A program made the translations under genes and the position numbers. The notes beneath the pieces are model-generated. The model was not told the origin of the DNA. It made no database searches and was given only the letters and a program-made list of their open reading frames with translations. Positions 16,325-24,570 of a stretch of 64,000 nt of DNA are shown here, piece after piece. Source of the DNA: CAMAXB01 sp964476565 (lineage in GTDB: Bacteria; Verrucomicrobiota; Verrucomicrobiia; Opitutales; Opitutaceae); contig CAYZBG010000016.1 of NCBI GenBank assembly GCA_964476565.1, positions 14,564-78,563 of the forward strand. The letters run 5' to 3'. Each line of letters begins with the position of its first letter. Position 1 is the first letter of the stretch.

Positions 16325-17329
16325 ATGAAACTTCCCCTGCTCCGCAAGCTCACCCGTATCTTCATGGTCCTCCTGGCGCTTGCGCTGGTCGTCCTGCTTT
16401 CCTTCCGGATCAGCCCGTGGCCGGGCGCTCTGCTCATCCGCTTCCTCTTCGACAAGGGCGGCGTCGCGGCGAATGCGGCGCTGGCCAAACACGTTCCGCC
16501 CGGGCACGTGGAGCGGCTGGACCTCGTTTACGACCCCAACGACCCCGACGCGAAGCTGGATCTCTTCCTCCCGCCGGCGGAGGGCCGCGCCGGTCCGCCG
16601 GCCGTCACGGTCATCTGGATACACGGCGGCGCCTACATCTCGGGGGCCAAGGAGCAGATCGCCAACTACGCCCGCGTGCTCGCGGGCCGCGGTTTCGCCG
16701 TCGTGGGCATCGACTACTCGATCGCCCCGGGCGCGCGTTATCCCGTGCCGTTGCACCAGGCCAACGCGGCTCTGGGCTACCTGCGCGCGCAGGCCGCGGA
16801 GCTCGGGATCGACGGATCTCGCCTCGTCCTCGCCGGCGACTCGGCCGGAGCCCACCTCTCCGCGCAGCTCGCAAACGCGATTCGCGTGCCCGCCTACGCC
16901 AAGCAGGTCGGGATCGAACCCTCGGTGCCCGCGCAAAGCCTCGTGGGCGTCGCGCTGTTCTGCGGTCCGTACGGCATCGACGGGATGGACCTCAGCGGCG
17001 ACTTTGGCGGGTTCATGCGCACGGTGCTGTGGGCCTACCTCGGCACGAAGGAGTTTGCGGACGACCCCCGGATCGACGCCTTCAACGTGGCGCGGCACGT
17101 CACCAACGCCTTCCCGCCGGCCTTCATCTCCGTCGGCAACATCGACCCGCTCGCGCCGCAGTCCTACGCCCTCGCCGAGGCCTTGAAGGCGCGGGGCGCC
17201 AAGGTGGACACGCTGTTCTTCCCGGCCGACCACGCGCCCGCCCTGAACCACGAGTACCAGTTCAATCTCGACACCGACGCCGGAAAACTCGCGCTGGAAC
17301 GCCTAGTGGCGTTCCTCAAGGGACGGTAG
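16325..17329 (+). CDS. Membrane-anchored alpha/beta-hydrolase (HSL/carboxylesterase type)
   Basis: 334 residues. An N-terminal hydrophobic segment (MKLPLLRKLTRIFMVLLALALVVLLSF) anchors or exports the protein. The body has the oxyanion motif WIHGGAY (100-103), the nucleophile elbow GDSAGA (S173), an acid in GNIDPLAPQS and a terminal His in DHAPALNHEYQF, i.e. the hormone-sensitive-lipase/BD-FAE layout. These enzymes hydrolyse small esters, for example acetyl or feruloyl groups on sugars, which would suit the CE12/GH16 surroundings. The frame opens earlier at 16262, but the ATG at 16325 starts the signal segment. It converges with the GH16 gene, with only 3 bp between stops. Confidence 0.85.
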   Translation: MKLPLLRKLTRIFMVLLALALVVLLSFRISPWPGALLIRFLFDKGGVAANAALAKHVPPGHVERLDLVYDPNDPDAKLDLFLPPAEGRAGPPAVTVIWIHGGAYISGAKEQIANYARVLAGRGFAVVGIDYSIAPGARYPVPLHQANAALGYLRAQAAELGIDGSRLVLAGDSAGAHLSAQLANAIRVPAYAKQVGIEPSVPAQSLVGVALFCGPYGIDGMDLSGDFGGFMRTVLWAYLGTKEFADDPRIDAFNVARHVTNAFPPAFISVGNIDPLAPQSYALAEALKARGAKVDTLFFPADHAPALNHEYQFNLDTDAGKLALERLVAFLKGR

Positions 17330-17332
17330 GCG

Positions 17333-19192
17333 TCACCGCCCGGCCCCGAACTGATCCAGGCGGGCAGCACCGCCGTAAACCCGCAGGCCGGCCGCTCCAC
17401 CGTGCAGGGTTGACGTCGTATCCACCCGGTGGATAAACTCACGACCGTCGACGAATCCACGCAGCCGCACGCCTCCGGTGATGAAATCGTCCAGGAAGAG
17501 CATCAGGTCGCAGCCGCCGGCCAGATCGATTTCCGGCGGGAGGATCACAGCGCTGCCCGGCAGGATCTGCCAGGCGCCATTGAATCGTTTGGCCAGGGCG
17601 AGTTCGCGCGTAGCCGGGGCAACGCGCAGCAGGTAGCCATCGCCCGACGCCTGACGCCGGCCCATGACGCCGAGCGACGTCGCACCGTCGGCGAAGATGC
17701 GCGCGCGGACGAACAGGACGTCATCGTTGGTCGTGAGGGCGACATCGTTGCGATGCAACACGCCTTCGGCCGTCCCGCCAAAGACCGCCTGTCCGCCGAC
17801 CACGCTCCAGTCGGACGTCCCGCCTGACCAGCCCGTCGCTAGGGCACTGCCGGAGAAGGCATCGTAGGCCAAATCGTAGGGACGAAACGCCACCGGGCCA
17901 GCCCGTGTCGGCTGCATCGGCGCCGCCGAAGCGGTCAGGCTGACGCCCTGACCGACCCCGGGCGTGAACGTGTGGAAGCCGAGGGGCACCCACTGGCTGC
18001 CGCCGTAAACCTGGTCCACCGCCCGCGTGGTGGAGACACCGCCGTCACTCGTCACGGCGAAGGTTACAAACCGCCGTTCGTCGACCACCCCGTCGCTGAG
18101 GTCGTCGTCCACTGTCCAGTCCGGGGAGACGAGGTTGAGGGCAAAGTGGGTCGGATTGAAGGCGAAGACCTCGTAGCCGCCCGGCGGCAGGGATGGAGGA
18201 AAGGCCCATTGCGCGACCGCCCCGGGCTGGAAGGTGACCTGTACGCCGGAACCGGAACCGGCAATGCCGACATCGTTGTGAATGATCGGGCTCGGGATCC
18301 AGCCCGCACCGACGGCAGGGCTGACCACCTCGACCGGCCGCGGAGCCGTCGCGCCGTAGTCTTTGGACCAATACCGGAAACGGTCGACATAGTAGAGCGA
18401 ACCGTCCTCGACACCCCCAACGCCGGTCCCGAGGCGGATGTTGATCGCAAGGTTGGTGAGCCAGAGATTGGTCTCGCTCATCGGCCCGGCGTAACGCGTC
18501 CGGCGCACCTCCACGCCGTCGACGTACCAGATGACCTCATCGGGCTTCCATTCCCAAGCGTAGGTGTGCCACGCCGTGGTATCGTTGCCGGAGGGCAGGA
18601 GGTGATAATGGTTGGAGCGTCGCTGGGCGGGATCCCGCTCGAGACCGTAGGCGAAGCTGCCCACGCGCTCTCGGTCTTGGTCGATGGATCGGGGATGAAT
18701 GTACAGGTTGAAGGCGACCTCCGTGGGCTTGATCGTATCGACCTCGAAGCCGTCGATCTCGTTGCCGCCGCGCGCTACTCCCAGCGGCACGTTGGTTTGA
18801 TATGACCAGAAAGAGCAGTGCCAGCCCTTCTTATTCGGGAGGCGGGCCTGCACTTCGTAGTAGCCATAGCCAAAGGTCTGTTTGCTGATGATGCCGGCCG
18901 AGACGTAGGGATAGCCTTGGTTTGTGTCCGGTTCGACTACGCGACCCTCGAGCAGCAAGCAAAGGCGTCCATCCACCAGCACACCAGTCGGAACCGACGT
19001 ACGATGGGTGGTGAGGCGCGTACGTTCCGCGCGGAGACGCCAGCGGGTTGAGTCGAGCGACGGTCCGTCGAAGGTCTCCTCGAAGGCGAGGTGGAAGCCG
19101 GATTCCGTCGTCGGGACGCCCGGCAGCCGGCCGGTGCCCGCGGTCAGCGCCGTCAGCAGCGCGAGGGAACGGAGCAAATGAGACGTGGTCAT
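17333..19192 (-). CDS. Secreted GH16 endoglycosidase with C-terminal accessory domain
   Basis: 619 residues with a signal peptide. The catalytic domain runs about residues 30-290 with the GH16 active-site signature NEIDGFEVD (E145, D147, E150) and an ordinary beta-jellyroll pattern (FGYGYYEVQARLP, AWHTYAWEWKPDEVIWYVDGVEVR). GH16 enzymes cut beta-1,3 or beta-1,4 bonds in laminarin, agar, carrageenan or mixed glucans. The residues C-terminal to about 300 form a beta-rich module, shared with the next gene, that is probably carbohydrate-binding. It lies 27 bp downstream of the paralogue at 19220 and is likely cotranscribed. The polymer cut cannot be told from the sequence. Confidence 0.88.
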   Translation of the reverse strand: MTTSHLLRSLALLTALTAGTGRLPGVPTTESGFHLAFEETFDGPSLDSTRWRLRAERTRLTTHRTSVPTGVLVDGRLCLLLEGRVVEPDTNQGYPYVSAGIISKQTFGYGYYEVQARLPNKKGWHCSFWSYQTNVPLGVARGGNEIDGFEVDTIKPTEVAFNLYIHPRSIDQDRERVGSFAYGLERDPAQRRSNHYHLLPSGNDTTAWHTYAWEWKPDEVIWYVDGVEVRRTRYAGPMSETNLWLTNLAINIRLGTGVGGVEDGSLYYVDRFRYWSKDYGATAPRPVEVVSPAVGAGWIPSPIIHNDVGIAGSGSGVQVTFQPGAVAQWAFPPSLPPGGYEVFAFNPTHFALNLVSPDWTVDDDLSDGVVDERRFVTFAVTSDGGVSTTRAVDQVYGGSQWVPLGFHTFTPGVGQGVSLTASAAPMQPTRAGPVAFRPYDLAYDAFSGSALATGWSGGTSDWSVVGGQAVFGGTAEGVLHRNDVALTTNDDVLFVRARIFADGATSLGVMGRRQASGDGYLLRVAPATRELALAKRFNGAWQILPGSAVILPPEIDLAGGCDLMLFLDDFITGGVRLRGFVDGREFIHRVDTTSTLHGGAAGLRVYGGAARLDQFGAGR

Positions 19193-19219
19193 GGGCGGGA
19201 GCGATCGTGGGGTTGAAGT

Positions 19220-21100
19220 TCAGAGTCCGGAGCCAAGGTCATCGAAGGCGCACCCGCCCCCGAAGACCCGCACGCCCACCCCGCCGGCCCCGAGAGGCGA
19301 CGGATCCACCACCCGCAGGAGATGACGATGGTTGACCGCCCCGGTGAGGACGCCGCCGTCCATGCTCAGGTGAAGCGTGGCCGGTGCCGCCAGATCGACG
19401 TCGTCGGGTAAATCCACGTTGGCCAGGGTCACATACGTGCCGGACACGAGTTTGAGCAGGCCCAGTTTTCGAAACGGGTAATCGATCCGCAGCAGGTAAT
19501 GATGGTTCACATCGACCGCGCGGCCGATGATGCCGGCGCTGGAGGCGCCACCGGGAACAAGGAGCGCCCGCACCTGGGCATCGGCCGCCCCGAGGGGCGG
19601 GCTGACCAGCCGCGCCACACCGGTGTGGCCGGCGGAAGGTTGCAGCCGGCCGTTCGCCACCTGCCAGGTCGTGCCGGCACTTGTCCCGGCGCTTGACCAG
19701 CCGGCCGGTACGCCGGCGGCAAAATCCTCGAAGACCAGGTCGAACCGCTGGAAATAGGCCGACGACACCCGCGTGGGAACGACGGTAACCGCGGGAGACA
19801 CGACGTTCACCCCCTGACCCGCCGTACCGGTGAAAGGAAACACGCCCAACGGGGTCCACAGCTGGGCGCCGGCGATGGCGTCGATCGTGCGCGCAGCGGT
19901 GGTTCCATCCCGGTGAACCACCTGGTAGGTCAACGAAGCGGCCGTGTCGGCCGGGATCTCGCCGAGATACCGGTAGGGAGAAAACACCGCGGGATTCCAC
20001 ACGTACACCTCAGCCGCCCCGACATAACCGGTAGGTGCCGGCCAGGACGCCTCGGCTCCGGCTTGGTAGGTCATCGCGACCGTCTTCTTGGTCGCAACCG
20101 CGGGGTTCATCGCCTCGGGGCCATAGGCGAGCCGGCTGGTGAACCACGCGCCCGCCGGTGCCAGCACCGGGGCGACCGCCGGTGCCGTGGCGCGGCGCGC
20201 CACATTGTACTCACGGCGCCAATACCGCACATAATCAATCCTCGCCGCAGCCGGAGCAGCAACCCCGGTCGGGGAGCCGTAGATCGGGCCGACGACGAGG
20301 ACCAGCTGCAGCCCGCCATGGGTCTGGGGACCGCCGTACGGGATGCGCGCGAGTTCCGTCAGCGCGCTGCGGGTGTCCGGCGCCGGTGCAGATGGCGGCC
20401 GGCCGCCGTAAAAAACCACCTCGTCGGGCGTCCACTCGATGCCGACCGTGATCGGATCGTCGGGACCGGGTACACACAGCGGATTCCCGCAGGCGGGATG
20501 CGGCACATCCACCTTGCGGGGTGACAGGGCGATCGAGCTGAACCGATTCTTGCCCGCGGCAACCGGTCCGGCCGCCACATCGTTGGGCGCACCCGGCACC
20601 GGTTGCGTGTGCACCAAGGCGAGGGTCACCTTGCCCGGCTCCTCTCCGTTGCAGACCACGGACAGGAAATCGCCGAGCCGGACCTCGGTCCGCCAGCCGG
20701 GAGACTGGGAGGGAATGAGGCGGATCTCATAGTAGCCATAGGATCCTGCCTGATAGACTCCGCCGGCCGCCGACGAGCCGACGAGGCGCGCCGAGGTGAA
20801 GAGGTTGCCGTCCGTACGTCCGGTCTGCGCCACACCGGAAAGGCGAAGTCCCCGGGCATTGGCACCAAATTCGGCCAGCGCAAGCACCGCGGCATTCGCC
20901 GGCTCGTGCGTGCTGAAATCCGTGCGGAGGCTGACGTTGGACCAGCGGGTGGTGTCCAACAGGGCTCCGTTGAACTCATCGGAAAGGACGTCGTCCTTGG
21001 CATAACGGGCGTCGGCCCAGAGGGGACCGGTGCCGAGGGCAAGGGCCGCGGACAGCCGCAGGGCCGTGCGCAGTCCGCGGGAGCGGAGGTGGGTGTGCAT
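19220..21100 (-). CDS. GH16-like secreted protein lacking the catalytic motif
   Basis: 626 residues with a signal peptide (MHTHLRSRGLRTALRLSAALALGTGPLWA). The layout parallels its neighbour: SDEFNGALLDTTRWSN, GSYGYYEIRLIPS, VGIEWTPDEVVFY, RIDYVRYWRREY, then the same kind of C-terminal beta-module. Where the active enzyme carries ExDxxE, this one reads WRTEVRLGDFLSVVCNGEE, with no E-x-D-x-x-E spacing. It is therefore likely a binding protein or a non-hydrolytic GH16-fold protein. It sits just downstream of a TonB receptor gene (81 bp) and upstream of the active GH16, in one presumed operon. Assignment to the GH16 fold is by pairwise similarity with its neighbour. Confidence 0.8.
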   Translation of the reverse strand: MHTHLRSRGLRTALRLSAALALGTGPLWADARYAKDDVLSDEFNGALLDTTRWSNVSLRTDFSTHEPANAAVLALAEFGANARGLRLSGVAQTGRTDGNLFTSARLVGSSAAGGVYQAGSYGYYEIRLIPSQSPGWRTEVRLGDFLSVVCNGEEPGKVTLALVHTQPVPGAPNDVAAGPVAAGKNRFSSIALSPRKVDVPHPACGNPLCVPGPDDPITVGIEWTPDEVVFYGGRPPSAPAPDTRSALTELARIPYGGPQTHGGLQLVLVVGPIYGSPTGVAAPAAARIDYVRYWRREYNVARRATAPAVAPVLAPAGAWFTSRLAYGPEAMNPAVATKKTVAMTYQAGAEASWPAPTGYVGAAEVYVWNPAVFSPYRYLGEIPADTAASLTYQVVHRDGTTAARTIDAIAGAQLWTPLGVFPFTGTAGQGVNVVSPAVTVVPTRVSSAYFQRFDLVFEDFAAGVPAGWSSAGTSAGTTWQVANGRLQPSAGHTGVARLVSPPLGAADAQVRALLVPGGASSAGIIGRAVDVNHHYLLRIDYPFRKLGLLKLVSGTYVTLANVDLPDDVDLAAPATLHLSMDGGVLTGAVNHRHLLRVVDPSPLGAGGVGVRVFGGGCAFDDLGSGL

Positions 21101-21181
21101 GGGGCAGGATAGGCGGGCCGGGGCGGCGCCGCCGCGGACAGGCGAGGTGGAGAAAGGCGGCGATGCCGCCCGGTGATGCGG

Positions 21182-23350
21182 TCAGAACCGCTGCTCAAGC
21201 GAGAGGCGGAACCCGACGGGATCGCCCGGACCGAGCGAGCTCGGGAAGTAGAATTCGTCGGTCACGTTCGTCACGAGCAGGTTCAGGCGGGTCGGCTTGC
21301 GAAAGACCCGCAGGGTGTAGGCGGCGCGAAGGTTCACGATGACCGCCGGATCGATGAAGAACGGATCGTTGGTCTCAAAGGCCTTGGAGCGGGAGTAGCC
21401 GCGGATCGTGCCGCCAAGCTCGAGGCCCTTCAGCCGGCCGCCCGCGAGGCGGTATGTGGCGGTAAGCTGGGCCGTGTGATACGGCGTGCGGGGCAGGATA
21501 CGTCCTACGATGCCCGGGTTGCTCGGATTCTTGCTTACCCGGGCATCCACATAGGTGTAGCCACCGACGAGCTGAAGCTGTTTGGAAACGTTGGCTGCGA
21601 CGCGGAACTCCACCCCGCGAGCGCGCGATTCGCCGTTCTGTAGTTCGTAGGTGTAGTTGCCCAGCGCGTCGCTCGCCTGAAAACTTTGCCTGGCATTCTC
21701 ATAGTTGATCTCAAACGCACCCAGTGCGCCGCTGACGCGTCCGCCGAAGAGGTCGTACTTCACTCCGGCATCGAGTCCCTTCGCGATCAGCGGATCGAAC
21801 GGCGACTGGCTGCGGTCCTCGTTGGTGCGGAGGGTGTAGATCTGGCGGAACGATTCGGAATAATTGGCGTAGAACCCGAGGCCTCCGGCGGTGCGCCACA
21901 TCAGGCCCGCCTGAGGGCTGGTCCGGGACCGCTTGGAGTCGGATGTGCGTGAGCCGGCGCGCAGATTGTCGGCGATCACGTGGACGTCCGAGTGGCGCAC
22001 GCCCCCAAGGAAGAGCAGGGACTCGCTGAAGAGCGAAACCTGGCTGAGCAGATAGTATTCGTCGGCCCATGACCGCTGGCGATTGCGTGCGGACTCAATA
22101 CCGCCGGCCCGGTCGGGCACGGTACGGTTCCAGGTAGAAGGGTCGCGCAGGATCCACGGCGCTGGCGCGGGCAGCAGGGTGCCGAACGTGCCGCGCGTCC
22201 GGGCGTCGGAGGTCGTGGATACGTACTCCCAGCCGCCAACCAGGCGGATGTAATGGCGCGAAGAGAAGTCGAAGCGCCCGGCGAGATTGGCCCGGTTACT
22301 GAAGGCGCGGGAGCTTGCGACCTCGCCACTGATGCTGCGCGAAAGGGTCCCCAGCGCACCAACCCCCTGCGTCGCGCCAGCCTCCCAGGCGTCGGACTCG
22401 CGCCGCATCACGCCGCTCTCGTTGCGAAAGACAATTCGGTCGTTGAACGCATGTTCCACTACGGCGGTGTGAAGGTAGCTCTCGACGAACGTTTCGAGCC
22501 CGGGCCCCTGGGCGTTGAACGATCGCGGGATGTAGTCTGCGAAGCCGATCACCGGAATCTGGCGCTCGATCGTGCGTGGCCAGTTTGAGGCCGAGATCAG
22601 AGACATGTCGAGGTACTCACCATCCAGCTGAACGTAGGTGCGGGGGCCGATATTCCAGCGGACCGCCGGGGCGATGAACTCCTTGCGCTGGCCTTCAAAG
22701 TCCCGGTAACCGTCGCGGTCGAGCAGCGATGCATCCACTCGGTAGGTCACCCGCTTTCCGGAGCTGAGCGGACCGGCCGAACCGAGTTCCGCACGAAAGT
22801 AGTTCCAGGAGCCGACATCGAGGCGAAGGTTGGACTGCCGCGTGGCCGATGGCTGCTTGGTCACCACGTTGATGATCCCGCCCGGGTCGATCTGGCCGTA
22901 GAGCACGGAGGCGGGGCCGTTCACGACCTCGGTGCGCGCCACGTTTGCGGAGTCGAGGTTGCGGAAGGAGACGCTGCCGTTGCGCGCGGTAAAGAATGTA
23001 GTGAATCCACGGATACTAAAGCTCTGCACATCGCCACTAGCCGCCCGCTGCGCGGTGCCGACCGAAGGGGACAGGGCGGCGATTCCGAAGAGCTCGGTCT
23101 GACCGAAATCCTTGATCAGCTGCTCGGTCAGTACGTCCATTGACACCGGCAGTTTGTTGAGTTCGGTGGAAATTTTGGTCGCGCCGATCGAGTTCGTGGC
23201 GACGTAGCCAGCCTCCTGATTCGCCTCGATGGTGAAGGCGGGCAGCAGCACCGGGGCGGGGTCACCGGGCGGCGTCTGGGCGGAGAGTCGGAGGGAAACG
23301 GCGCAGATCAGCGGGAAGGCGGAACGGCGCCAAAGGGACGTGAGGGTCAT
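21182..23350 (-). CDS. TonB-dependent receptor
   Basis: 722 residues: a signal peptide (MTLTSLWRRSAFPLICAVSLRLSAQ), a plug domain about 40-190 (LPVSMDVLTEQLIKDFGQTELFGIAALSPSV, FSIRGFTTFFTARNGSVSF, VVNGPASVLYGQIDPGGIINVVTKQP) and a barrel ending in LSLEQRF with the usual terminal Phe. It should take up an oligosaccharide or other ligand at the outer membrane with TonB energy. The frame opens at 23437, but the ATG at 23350 starts the signal peptide. It is divergent from a LacI-type regulator and is followed by the two GH16 genes, so the ligand is probably their product. The substrate is inferred from context only. Confidence 0.93.
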   Translation of the reverse strand: MTLTSLWRRSAFPLICAVSLRLSAQTPPGDPAPVLLPAFTIEANQEAGYVATNSIGATKISTELNKLPVSMDVLTEQLIKDFGQTELFGIAALSPSVGTAQRAASGDVQSFSIRGFTTFFTARNGSVSFRNLDSANVARTEVVNGPASVLYGQIDPGGIINVVTKQPSATRQSNLRLDVGSWNYFRAELGSAGPLSSGKRVTYRVDASLLDRDGYRDFEGQRKEFIAPAVRWNIGPRTYVQLDGEYLDMSLISASNWPRTIERQIPVIGFADYIPRSFNAQGPGLETFVESYLHTAVVEHAFNDRIVFRNESGVMRRESDAWEAGATQGVGALGTLSRSISGEVASSRAFSNRANLAGRFDFSSRHYIRLVGGWEYVSTTSDARTRGTFGTLLPAPAPWILRDPSTWNRTVPDRAGGIESARNRQRSWADEYYLLSQVSLFSESLLFLGGVRHSDVHVIADNLRAGSRTSDSKRSRTSPQAGLMWRTAGGLGFYANYSESFRQIYTLRTNEDRSQSPFDPLIAKGLDAGVKYDLFGGRVSGALGAFEINYENARQSFQASDALGNYTYELQNGESRARGVEFRVAANVSKQLQLVGGYTYVDARVSKNPSNPGIVGRILPRTPYHTAQLTATYRLAGGRLKGLELGGTIRGYSRSKAFETNDPFFIDPAVIVNLRAAYTLRVFRKPTRLNLLVTNVTDEFYFPSSLGPGDPVGFRLSLEQRF

Positions 23351-23443
23351 GAGATGAAGGGGTGCGGGGTTGGACCACCAGTGCGGCGAGGAAGAGGAGA
23401 ACGCGCGTTTGGTCCGGGAGGCAACGAGGCCAGTCATTTAACC

Positions 23444-23461
23444 GTTCACAATGTGGTTCAC
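23444..23461. promoter_or_regulatory. Paired GTTCAC half-sites in divergent control region
   Basis: Two direct GTTCAC copies 12 bp apart lie between the divergent TonB receptor and LacI genes. The same half-site occurs in a palindrome at 40253-40266 in the equivalent position of the second module. This is a possible regulator site. Confidence 0.35.
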
Positions 23462-23498
23462 CCTTGTCTCCCACCGCCGCGCGGCGCAAGGCTGGGGC

Positions 23499-24539
23499 GT
23501 GAAGGATCACCTCCCGCCCTCACTGAAGGACGTGGCGCGCCGGTCAGGCTTTTCCGCGGCGACGGTCTCCTACGCGCTGCGTGGCGACACCCGCATTCCG
23601 GCAACGACGCGAGCTGCGGTGATACGCGCGGCCAAGGAACTCGGCTACCGCCACAATCGCAGGGTCGCCAGTGTGATGTCCTTCATCCGCCAGTCCCGAT
23701 CCCGCCGGTATGGCGAACGGATCGCCTTCGTCTGGGTACACACCAGCCCAAACGAAGTAGAGCGGGACACGTACCTGCGCAACCTGTACGCCGGGGCCAG
23801 GCAGCGCGCGGCGGTTCTCGGCTTTGGCGTGGATGCCTTCTGGACGTCCGCCCCAGGCATGAACGAGGAGCGCCTGCAACGTATCATCCTCGCGCGCGGC
23901 ATTCGCGGGGTCATCCTTTCGCCGGTGAAAACAGACGAAGTCTCCGTCACGTTGCAGTGGGACTGGTCAGCCTTCGCCGCCGCCGTGATTGGCAACACAT
24001 CTTGGACTCCGGAACTGCACCACTCCGGCCATCATCATTACCTTGCCGTGCGCATGGCGCTGCAGGAATTGCGGGGTATGGGCCTTGAACGGCCAGCCGC
24101 CTTGCTTGAGCCCAAGAGTCATCTGCGCACCAAGCACGCGTGGCAGGGTTCTTTCCTCACCCATCACCCCCGCGCCCCCCGCGCCGCCCGGTGGATTCGC
24201 ATCCACGATCCTGACCAGGCCGAAGCCAGTGTGCGCTGGCTCGAGGAACTCGACGCGGACACGCTGATTGTCAGCGAACTCTCGCTCCTCAACACACCGG
24301 GGCTGTGGGACGTCGTGCATCGCCGCCACCTAGCCGTCATTACGCTTTATTGGAACGCGCAGGTTCCGCCCGGAATCGGCGGCATCGACCAGTGCGACGA
24401 CCGCGTCGCCGCCCATGCCGTCGATCTGGTGGCCGCTCAGTTGAACAGCAACGAACTCGGTGCGCCGGAGTTTCCGCGCATGATGCTGTTCCCGGGGCGT
24501 TGGGTCGCGCCGGTACCTCCGCCGGGTGCTTTGCGCTAG
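23499..24539 (+). CDS. LacI/GalR-family transcriptional regulator
   Basis: 346 residues. The N-terminal HTH SLKDVARRSGFSAATVSYALRGDTRIPATTRAAVIRAAKELGYR is a full LacI DNA-binding domain with hinge. The effector domain has AFVWVHT, GVILSPV, WDWSAFAAAVIGN, ELHHSGHHHYLA and a C-terminal PRMMLFPGRWV. It is close to the second regulator at 40277, which shares these blocks. The GTG at 23499 is used because the earlier ATG adds an unrelated stretch. It is divergent from the TonB receptor at 23350 and presumably controls it and the GH16 pair. Typical LacI proteins sense a sugar; this one's ligand is unknown. Confidence 0.9.
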   Translation: MKDHLPPSLKDVARRSGFSAATVSYALRGDTRIPATTRAAVIRAAKELGYRHNRRVASVMSFIRQSRSRRYGERIAFVWVHTSPNEVERDTYLRNLYAGARQRAAVLGFGVDAFWTSAPGMNEERLQRIILARGIRGVILSPVKTDEVSVTLQWDWSAFAAAVIGNTSWTPELHHSGHHHYLAVRMALQELRGMGLERPAALLEPKSHLRTKHAWQGSFLTHHPRAPRAARWIRIHDPDQAEASVRWLEELDADTLIVSELSLLNTPGLWDVVHRRHLAVITLYWNAQVPPGIGGIDQCDDRVAAHAVDLVAAQLNSNELGAPEFPRMMLFPGRWVAPVPPPGALR

Positions 24540-24570
24540 AATCCTGGCCTTAGGGTCTGGCCCGCAAACG

